Assembly: GCA_937907435.1 (NCBI GenBank)
Contig: CALCIA010000234.1
Coordinates: 1 to 15,273 of the forward strand
Reading direction: 5' to 3'
From: an uncultured Actinomycetes bacterium
GTDB lineage: Bacteria > Actinomycetota > Thermoleophilia > Solirubrobacterales > 70-9
Length of the DNA stretch: 15,273 nucleotides
The notes beneath the pieces are model-generated. The model saw only the letters and a list, made by a program, of their open reading frames with translations. It did not search any database and was not told the DNA's origin. A program made the translations under genes and the position numbers. This document shows, piece after piece, positions 1-5,251 of the stretch. The first letter of the stretch is position 1; each line of letters opens with the position of its first letter.

Positions 1-72
1 GCCAGGACCCCCATGAGGAGCCCAGGACACCCGCACCCACCACCTCGGACGGCCGGCAGCGCCACGGGCCCC
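1..72. repeat. Left copy of a dispersed inverted repeat (modules A, B and C)
   Basis: Three blocks recur in inverted orientation at the right end of the window. Module A (1-28) matches 15220-15247 perfectly over 28 bp. Module B (43-55, CCTCGGACGGCCG) matches 15204-15216. Module C (60-72, CGCCACGGGCCCC) matches 15187-15199. Between A and B the left copy has 14 nt and the right copy 3 nt. The 11-nt difference would shift any reading frame, so a conserved protein is unlikely. Module A contains CCAGGAC twice, 20 nt apart. The left copy starts inside what is the hairpin loop at the right end, so the window probably begins where the repeat interrupts an assembly. Function is unknown; no transposase lies nearby. 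Confidence 0.85.
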
Positions 73-158
73 CGCCGTCGATGCCCCCAGTCAAGACATA
101 ACCGACCGCTCAAGCCCTCTTTTGGCTCCCCGCGCGGTTTCCCGCCGACCGGCATTGT

Positions 159-164
159 TAGATT
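159..164 (+). promoter_or_regulatory. Possible -10 element for HU
   Basis: TAGATT fits the TAGnnT pattern seen before guaB3, znuA, the Fur-family gene and glmM in this window. It would place transcription start near 171, about 30 nt before the HU start codon, leaving room for the strong Shine-Dalgarno. No convincing -35 is visible. The rest of 73-200 shows no gene or RNA that I recognise. Confidence 0.3.
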
Positions 165-200
165 GCGCCTCGACTTCAACCCCCGAGGAGGAATCTCGAC

Positions 201-479
201 GTGACCAAGGCTGAGTTTCTGGACCAACTGGCATCTGACGACCGGCTGGGCAGCAAAAAAGCGGCAAGCGACGCCGTCGACGCCGTCCTCGACGCGATCA
301 CCGGCGCGCTGGCGGCGGGTGACGAGGTCAGCTTCACCGGCTTCGGCAAATTCCACGTCGCCGAGCGTGGCCCGCGCCAGGGCGTGAATCCCCGCACCGG
401 CGAGCGGATCACGATCCCGGGCGGCAAAGTGCCGCGCTTCTCCGCCGGCTCCGCGCTGAAGACCAAAGTCAAGGGCTGA
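201..479 (+). CDS. hup: HU family DNA-binding protein
   Basis: This is a nucleoid-associated histone-like protein of 92 residues, the usual size for the bacterial HU/IHF family. HU binds DNA as a dimer and bends it with little sequence specificity. The family signature is plain: a helical N-terminus (residues about 1-40), then GFGKFHVAERGPRQGVNPRTG (start near residue 47) and IPGGKVPRFSAGSALK, which form the beta arm and C-terminal clamp. There is no lysine-rich C-terminal tail of the mycobacterial HupB kind. The start is GTG at 201, with GAGGAGGA at 185-192 at 8-nt spacing. The stop is followed after 4 nt by pyrF, whose Shine-Dalgarno lies in the last HU codons, so the two genes are probably co-transcribed and translationally coupled. 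I cannot separate HU from IHF subunits by sequence alone; HU is more likely. Confidence 0.95.
   Translation: MTKAEFLDQLASDDRLGSKKAASDAVDAVLDAITGALAAGDEVSFTGFGKFHVAERGPRQGVNPRTGERITIPGGKVPRFSAGSALKTKVKG
471..475 (+). promoter_or_regulatory. Shine-Dalgarno that sets the pyrF CTG start
   Basis: AAGGG lies inside the last codons of HU, 8 nt before CTG at 484. The pyrF frame has no ATG, GTG or TTG between its upstream stop (457-459) and the conserved GLDPD block near 547. This site is therefore the best evidence for a CTG start. Confidence 0.6.
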
Positions 480-483
480 GTTC

Positions 484-1371
484 CTGACTGAGTTCGCTGA
501 CCGGCTGACGGCGCTCGTCGAAGAGCGCCGCAGTCAGGTTTGCCTCGGCCTCGACCCCGATCCCGCGAAGTTACTGCCGGGGATCGCGGTCGAGGCCGAA
601 GGCGACGCCTCACCCGCCGTCCTTGCGGGCCGTGCCGTCGCCGCCCACTGCCGCGAGCTGATCACGCGCGTGGGACCCCACTGCGTCGCGGTGAAGCCGC
701 AGCTCGCCTGCTTCGAACGGCTCGGTCCGCCGGGCTGGGAGGCGCTCGCGGAGGTCCGTGAGGCCGCTCGCGAGGCGGGCCTGATCTTCCTCGCCGACGG
801 CAAGCGGGGCGACGTGCCGGTCACCGCCGCGGCCTACGCGCAGGCGCTGGTCGGCTCGACGCCGACGCCGTGGGGCGAGGTGCCGGGCCTCGGCGTCGAC
901 GCCTTCACTGCCAACCCGCTGCTCGGCCGCGACGCCCTCGAGCCCTTGGTCGCCGCCTGCGAGGAGGCCGGGGCGGGGATCTTCGTGCTCGTCCGCACCA
1001 GCAACCCGGGTGCCGCCGACCTGATGGACGTCCCCAGCCCGGACACGCCGCTGCACGAGCGGCTCGCCTCGCTGGTCGACGCGCTCTCCGGGCGGCTCGT
1101 CGGCGAGTCCGGCCTGAGCGGCCTCGGCGCCGTCGTCGGCGCCACCGAGCCGGGGCACATCGCCCGCCTGCGCGAATTGATGCCGCGCTCGGTCTTCCTG
1201 CTGCCGGGAGTCGGCGCCCAGGGAGGCGACCCGAAGCTCCTCGGCGCCGCCTTCGCGCCGGGCCCGGCGGGGGCGATCGTCTCCTCCTCGCGCGGCATCG
1301 CGGGTGCCGCCGATCCGGCCGCCGCCGCCGAGGAGCTGCGGACGACCCTCTGGGAGATCTCGAACGCCTGA
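484..1371 (+). CDS. pyrF: Orotidine-5'-phosphate decarboxylase, type 2
   Basis: The enzyme makes UMP from OMP, the last step of de novo pyrimidine synthesis. From CTG at 484 the product is 295 residues, typical of the longer type 2 subfamily. The N-terminus reads TEFADRLTALV, followed by SQVCLGLDPDP (about residues 17-27), which contributes to the substrate site. Catalytic residues are visible: K71 in AVKPQ and the D105-x-K107-x-x-D110 tetrad region in ADGKRGD. The phosphate-binding end is PGVGAQGGD with SSSRGIAG near the C-terminus. A GTG at 670 would delete the GLDPD block and is rejected. No ATG, GTG or TTG exists further up before the frame closes, so translation most likely starts at CTG, 4 nt after the HU stop, coupled to HU. 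Function is near certain; the start codon is an inference. Confidence 0.93.
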   Translation: MTEFADRLTALVEERRSQVCLGLDPDPAKLLPGIAVEAEGDASPAVLAGRAVAAHCRELITRVGPHCVAVKPQLACFERLGPPGWEALAEVREAAREAGLIFLADGKRGDVPVTAAAYAQALVGSTPTPWGEVPGLGVDAFTANPLLGRDALEPLVAACEEAGAGIFVLVRTSNPGAADLMDVPSPDTPLHERLASLVDALSGRLVGESGLSGLGAVVGATEPGHIARLRELMPRSVFLLPGVGAQGGDPKLLGAAFAPGPAGAIVSSSRGIAGAADPAAAAEELRTTLWEISNA

Positions 1372-1403
1372 CCAAAGCGGCTGGTGATCGCCTCTTTCGA
1401 CGC

Positions 1404-1409
1404 TACGAT
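1404..1409 (+). promoter_or_regulatory. Possible -10 element for the lysM-dacF-pfkB operon
   Basis: TACGAT matches the actinobacterial -10 pattern and lies in the 89-nt gap after pyrF, about 50 nt before the LysM start. No good -35 is seen at 16-18 nt upstream. Read-through from pyrF is an alternative. Confidence 0.3.
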
Positions 1410-1460
1410 GCCGCTCCCCGACGAAAGCCCGGCGCAGGCGCGGGGACCCACTGACCAACG

Positions 1461-1781
1461 ATGAAGAAGCGAAGCTGGATAGCCAGACTCCTCGCGCTCG
1501 CCGCCCTGGTGGCGGCGGTTGTCGCGGTCATCGTGGTCGCCTCGAACACCGACCTGCACTCGAGCTCGGACCACAAGAACGGGCACAAGGCGCAGCAGCA
1601 CAAGGAAACGGCGCCCAAGAAGAAGCGCACGAAGGCGAAGACCTACACCGTGCAGAGCGGCGACACGCTGATCTCGATCGCCCACAAGACCGGCGTGCCG
1701 GTCGCCGAACTGCAGGCGCTGAACCCTGAAGTCGACCCGCAGATCATGGTCGCGGGCGAAGTCCTCAAGCTGCAGAAGTGA
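1461..1781 (+). CDS. Membrane-anchored LysM-domain protein
   Basis: The 106-residue protein has a short basic N-terminus (MKKRSW), one hydrophobic segment (about residues 7-27), a Lys/His-rich linker (about 33-60) and a single C-terminal LysM domain (about 62-105: YTVQSGDTLISIAHKTGV, then NP and GEVLKL). LysM domains bind the glycan backbone of peptidoglycan, so this is probably an anchored envelope protein whose LysM faces the wall. No catalytic domain is present; it may tether or recruit another enzyme. Its stop overlaps the GTG of the carboxypeptidase gene by 4 nt, which suggests a joint role in wall maturation. The start is ATG at 1461. A GGGGA at 1442-1446 is spaced too far (14 nt) to be a good Shine-Dalgarno. 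The exact cellular role is unknown. Confidence 0.88.
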   Translation: MKKRSWIARLLALAALVAAVVAVIVVASNTDLHSSSDHKNGHKAQQHKETAPKKKRTKAKTYTVQSGDTLISIAHKTGVPVAELQALNPEVDPQIMVAGEVLKLQK

Positions 1782-3055
1782 CCTGGCGCCGGATCGGCGC
1801 GCTGCTCCTGGTCCTGCTCGGCGCGCTGGCGCCGGTCGCGACCGCAGGCGGCGCGGAATCGTCCCAGAGCAAGGGCGCCGGCCACGGGGGCGGCAAGCAC
1901 CACCAGCACCAGACCAAGGGCCCGCACGTCCTCGCCAAGTCCTGGGCGCTGATCGACGGGCGCACCGGCGAGGTGCTGACCTCCCACGCGGGCGAAGAAC
2001 GGCGTCTGGTCGCCTCGACGACCAAGCTGATGACCGCCTACGTGGCGATGAAGGACCTGCCGCTCGCCAAGATCGTCAAGGCCCAGCCCTACGAATACGA
2101 ATACGGCGAGTCGGTGATGGGCCTGCGGGCGGGCCAGAAGATCAGCGTCGAAGACCTGCTCTACGGGCTGATCCTGCTGAGCGCGGGCGATGCCGCCCAC
2201 ACGCTGGCGATCGACTCGGCGGGCTCGGTGAAGAAGTTCGTCGCCGAGATGAACCGCTATGCGGCGGCGCTCGGCCTGACCAACACCCACTACGCCAACC
2301 CGGTCGGGCTCGACCAGAGGGGCAACTACTCGAGCGCCCTCGACCTGGCGGCGCTGACGATGGAGCTGGAGAAGATCCCGGCCTTCGCGAAGATCGCCGA
2401 CACGCGCGAAAAGACGCTGAAGAGCCTGCACCCGCCCCGCAAGATCAAGACGATCAACGAGCTGCTGGAAATGGCACCGTGGGTGACCGGCGTGAAGACC
2501 GGCCACACCTGGAAGGCAGGCTACGTCCTGGTCGGCTCGGGGGAGAAGCGCGGCATCCACCTGATCTCGGTGGCGATCGACGCGCCGACCGACGAAACCC
2601 GCTTCTCCGACAACCTCGAACTGCTCGAATGGGGCTTTCGCCAGTACCACCGGCGCAAGGCCCTCCATAAGGGCGAGGAGCTCGCCAGCCCCGCGATCCG
2701 CTATTCCGGCGGCGAGCTGCCGCTGCTTGTCGCCCACCCGCTGAAGGTGGCTCTGCGCGACGGGCAGAAGGTCGAAGTCGACGTCGAGGCGCCCCGCGAG
2801 GTGACCGGGCCGATCCGCCGCGGCGCCCGCCTCGGCACCGCGACGGTGAGCGTCGACGGCCTGCGCGCGGGCAGCGTCCCGCTCCTTGCCAGCCGCCGCA
2901 TCCCCGCTGCCAGTGCCTTCGACAAGGCCCGCGGGTTCATCGGCGAACATCCCCTTCCCTTGGCGATCGCGGCGTGCGCGATACTGGTCGTAGCGATGCT
3001 TCTCGGGCGGTCCGTCCGCCGAATCCGAAGGGGAAAGCGGGTAAAGAAGAAGTGA
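1778..3055 (+). CDS. dacF: D-alanyl-D-alanine carboxypeptidase-like serine peptidase (S11, DacF type)
   Basis: This is a 425-residue member of the penicillin-binding carboxypeptidase family, which trims the terminal D-Ala from peptidoglycan stem peptides outside the membrane. Order: signal peptide (about 1-23), a His/Gly-rich linker (about 33-50), the catalytic domain (about 52-290), a PBP5-like beta domain (about 310-385), a C-terminal membrane segment (about 393-410) and a basic tail. The catalytic SxxK is S80-T-T-K83 and the KTG box is K240-T-G242. The usual SxN box reads S135-A-G137-D, so the asparagine is replaced by glycine while the flanking LLYGLILLSAGDAA context is normal. Activity may be altered. 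The start GTG at 1778 overlaps the LysM stop (GTGA), and the stop overlaps the next GTG in the same way, so the three genes form one coupled unit. Family assignment is sure; full carboxypeptidase activity is less so. Confidence 0.9.
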   Translation: MTWRRIGALLLVLLGALAPVATAGGAESSQSKGAGHGGGKHHQHQTKGPHVLAKSWALIDGRTGEVLTSHAGEERRLVASTTKLMTAYVAMKDLPLAKIVKAQPYEYEYGESVMGLRAGQKISVEDLLYGLILLSAGDAAHTLAIDSAGSVKKFVAEMNRYAAALGLTNTHYANPVGLDQRGNYSSALDLAALTMELEKIPAFAKIADTREKTLKSLHPPRKIKTINELLEMAPWVTGVKTGHTWKAGYVLVGSGEKRGIHLISVAIDAPTDETRFSDNLELLEWGFRQYHRRKALHKGEELASPAIRYSGGELPLLVAHPLKVALRDGQKVEVDVEAPREVTGPIRRGARLGTATVSVDGLRAGSVPLLASRRIPAASAFDKARGFIGEHPLPLAIAACAILVVAMLLGRSVRRIRRGKRVKKK

Positions 3056-4008
3056 TCCTCACCGTGACGCTGAATGCGGCGATCGATCGCACCGTCGCCG
3101 TTCCGAACTTTCGCCTGGGCCGACGGCACCGCGCGGTGGAGAGCCGCACGGTCGCGGGCGGCAAGGGCATCAACGTGGCGCGGGCGCTGGCCCTGCTCGG
3201 CCGCCCGGTGATCGCCACCGGCTTCGTCGGCGGCGCGTCCGGGACCCAGGTGCTCGAACAGCTCCACGAAGAGTCGATGCTCACCGACTTCATCGAGATC
3301 GCCTCCGAGACGCGGGTCAACCTGGCCGTGATCGACCCGACCTCGGGCGAGCAGACCGAGATCAACGAGCGCGGCCCGGCGGTCTCCGCCGAGGAGACGA
3401 AGCGCCTCTTCGACCGGATCGGCTACCTGGCGGGCGGGGCGAAGCTCTGCGTGCTGGCCGGGTCGCTGCCCCCGGGGGCCGGGGACGACCTCTACGCGCG
3501 GCTGATCGACGACCTACGGCGGCGCGGCGTGCCTTGTGTGCTCGACGCCGAGGGGGAGGCGATGCTGGCCGGGACGCGGGCCGGCCCGGCGATGGTGACG
3601 CCGAACGAGACCGAGGCCGAGGAGCTGGTCGGGCAGGAGTTCGCCGACGGCAACGATCTGGCCAGCGGCCTGCTGGAGGTCGTCCGGCTCGGCGCCGAGC
3701 AGGCGGCGATCACCCGTCCGGAGGGGTGCGTCGCGGCGGTCGGCGAGGGCGCCGAGCGGCGCCTGCTCGAGGTCCACACCGAGCCGCTGGAGCCGGTCTC
3801 CACGGTCGGCTCGGGCGACGCGTTCGTCGCCGGCTACGTGGCCGCGCGCTACGAGGGGCGCAGCGAGGAGGAGTGCCTGGCCTACGGCGTCGCCTGCGGC
3901 GCAGAGTCGACCCAGCACTTCGGCGCCGGCTTCGTCGACCGCAACCAGGTGGAGCGGCTGCTGGGCGGCGTCTCCGTGCACGATTTGGAGGTCCCGGCCG
4001 AAGTGTAG
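3052..4008 (+). CDS. PfkB-family 1-phosphofructokinase or tagatose-6-phosphate kinase-like
   Basis: This is a ribokinase-fold hexose-phosphate kinase of 318 residues. The N-terminus ILTVTLNAAIDRT is the hallmark of the FruK/LacC branch, although FruK usually has NPA where this has NAA. The substrate motif GGKGINVAR is at about 36-44. AGSLPPG is at 136-142, followed by VTPNETEAEELVG. The C-terminal ATP and catalytic-base motif is TVGSGDAFVAGY with D256. Starting at GTG 3052 gives the canonical N-terminus and a 4-nt GTGA overlap with the carboxypeptidase. A longer start near 2974 would read backwards into that gene's membrane segment and is rejected. The likely substrate is fructose-1-phosphate (product fructose-1,6-bisphosphate), but no PTS genes are adjacent, so tagatose-6-phosphate or fructose-6-phosphate remain possible. 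Co-location with wall genes is unexplained. Confidence 0.88.
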   Translation: MILTVTLNAAIDRTVAVPNFRLGRRHRAVESRTVAGGKGINVARALALLGRPVIATGFVGGASGTQVLEQLHEESMLTDFIEIASETRVNLAVIDPTSGEQTEINERGPAVSAEETKRLFDRIGYLAGGAKLCVLAGSLPPGAGDDLYARLIDDLRRRGVPCVLDAEGEAMLAGTRAGPAMVTPNETEAEELVGQEFADGNDLASGLLEVVRLGAEQAAITRPEGCVAAVGEGAERRLLEVHTEPLEPVSTVGSGDAFVAGYVAARYEGRSEEECLAYGVACGAESTQHFGAGFVDRNQVERLLGGVSVHDLEVPAEV

Positions 4009-4011
4009 TCT
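4006..4011 (+). promoter_or_regulatory. Possible -10 element for guaB3-guaA
   Basis: TAGTCT overlaps the stop codon of the kinase gene. The surrounding 10-mer GTGTAGTCTG (4003-4012) is identical to that before znuA (8512-8521). A weak -35 (TTTGGA, 3984-3989) lies 16 nt upstream. Transcription would begin near 4018, leaving a short leader with the Shine-Dalgarno. A small CTGGC/GCCAG stem (4010-4028) also lies here. Confidence 0.4.
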
Positions 4012-4032
4012 GGCTAGTTCAACGCCAGCCCT

Positions 4033-4038
4033 GGAGGT
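4033..4038 (+). promoter_or_regulatory. Shine-Dalgarno that sets the guaB3 TTG start
   Basis: GGAGGT is 7 nt before TTG at 4046, ideal spacing. No ATG or GTG in this frame lies between here and the conserved GFDDVAIVPS block. Confidence 0.75.
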
Positions 4039-4045
4039 AGCCACT

Positions 4046-5251
4046 TTGGAAATCGAAATCGGCCGCGGTAAGAAAGGGCGGCGCGCCTACGGATTCGACG
4101 ATGTAGCGATCGTTCCTTCGCGCCGCACGCGGGACCCTGACGACATCGACATCACCTGGACGCTTGGTCCCTACCGGTTCGAGCTGCCGCTGCTCGCCTC
4201 CGCCATGGACGGCGTGGTCAGTCCCCAGACCGCGGCGCTCACCAACAAGCTCGGCGGCCTCGGCGTGCTCAACCTCGAGGGCATCTGGAGCCGCTTCGAG
4301 AACGCCGAAGAGAAGCTCGAGGCGATCTCGGTCGCGCCCAAGCACGAAGCGACGCGGCTCATGCAGGAGATCTACGCCGAGCCGGTCAAGCCGGAGCTGA
4401 TCGCCCAGCGGGTCGAGGAAATCAAGGCGACCGGCGCGGTCGTCTGCGGCTCGCTCACGCCGCAGAAAGTGCGCGAGTACTACGAGGTGGCGATCGAGGC
4501 GGGCCTCGACATCCTCGTCATCCAGGGCACGGTGATCTCCGCCGAGCACGTCTCGACCACGGTCGAGCCGCTGAACCTGAAGGAGTTCATCGCCGAAGTG
4601 CCGGTGCCGACGATCGTCGGCGGCTGCGCCTCCTACTCGACCGGCCTGCACCTGATGCGGACCGGCGCGGTCGGGGTCCTGGTCGGGGTCGGCCCGGGCG
4701 CCGCCTGCACCACCCGGGGCGTGCTCGGGATCGGCGTCCCGCAGGCGACGGCGATCGCCGACGTGGCGGCCGCCCGCGCCCAGCACATGCTGGAGACCGG
4801 CGAGTACGTGAACGTGATCGCCGACGGCGGCATGCGCACCGGCGGCGACGTCTCCAAGGCGATCGCGATGGGCGCCGACGCGGTGATGATCGGCTCGCCG
4901 CTCGCCCGCGCCAAAGAGGCGCCGGGTCGCGGCTTCCACTGGGGGATGGCGACGTTCCATCCCTCGCTGCCGCGCGGCACCCGCGTCTCGACCAAGCAGG
5001 ACGGCACGATGGAGCAGATCCTGCTCGGCCCGGCGCGCGAGAACGACGGCACCTTCAACCTGATGGGGGCGCTGAAAACCTCGATGGCCACCTGCGGCTA
5101 CGAGGACATCCGCAGCTTCCAGCGGGCCGAGGTGATGGTCGCGCCGGCGCTGATGAGCGAGGGCAAGAAGCTGCAGAACGAGCAGCACGTCGGCATGGGC
5201 TCCAACGGCCGTGCCGCCGTCTCCGCGGGAGTAGCCGTCTCGGATGACTGA
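4046..5251 (+). CDS. guaB3: GuaB3-family IMP dehydrogenase
   Basis: The 401-residue protein is an IMPDH/GMPR-family TIM barrel of the GuaB3 subgroup common in Actinomycetota and cyanobacteria. Family evidence supports NAD-dependent oxidation of IMP to XMP. The N-terminus has YGFDDVAIVPSRRTRDP and ASAMDGVVSP. The catalytic loop is GPGAACTTRGVLGIGVPQ with C221. The IMP phosphate site is ADGGMRTGGDVSKAIAMGAD with D260. MIGSPLARAKEAPGRG follows, then the flap region (LLGPARENDGTFNLMGALKTSMATCGY). The tandem CBS regulatory pair of classical GuaB is absent: the chain runs straight through the barrel, consistent with GuaB3. The start is TTG at 4046. The stop overlaps the guaA ATG by 8 nt, so consecutive GMP-pathway steps are coupled. 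A classical guaB may exist elsewhere in the genome; this protein's share of the flux cannot be told from here. Confidence 0.93.
   Translation: MEIEIGRGKKGRRAYGFDDVAIVPSRRTRDPDDIDITWTLGPYRFELPLLASAMDGVVSPQTAALTNKLGGLGVLNLEGIWSRFENAEEKLEAISVAPKHEATRLMQEIYAEPVKPELIAQRVEEIKATGAVVCGSLTPQKVREYYEVAIEAGLDILVIQGTVISAEHVSTTVEPLNLKEFIAEVPVPTIVGGCASYSTGLHLMRTGAVGVLVGVGPGAACTTRGVLGIGVPQATAIADVAAARAQHMLETGEYVNVIADGGMRTGGDVSKAIAMGADAVMIGSPLARAKEAPGRGFHWGMATFHPSLPRGTRVSTKQDGTMEQILLGPARENDGTFNLMGALKTSMATCGYEDIRSFQRAEVMVAPALMSEGKKLQNEQHVGMGSNGRAAVSAGVAVSDD

Noticed and set aside
1..28. CRISPR repeat, since module A is 28 bp and contains a repeated CCAGGAC
   Set aside because: There are no regularly spaced copies or spacers and no cas genes; only single copies at each end.
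670..1371. pyrF starting at GTG 670
   Set aside because: It would remove the conserved GLDPD region and about 62 N-terminal residues. The frame is open and family-like back to CTG 484.
1372..1460. tRNA or small RNA in the pyrF-lysM gap
   Set aside because: No cloverleaf, no conserved T-loop and no terminator. No tRNA or rRNA is seen in any other gap either.
1643..2950. Long minus-strand open frame opposite the carboxypeptidase gene (others lie opposite guaB3, guaA and lgt)
   Set aside because: Arg/Asp/Ala/Gly-rich shadow of the codon pattern of the sense gene; no domain or ribosome binding site.
2974..3055. Longer N-terminus for the PfkB kinase
   Set aside because: GTG 3052 gives the canonical ILTVTLN start and the same 4-nt overlap as the gene before. 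The added residues are the shifted frame of the carboxypeptidase membrane segment.
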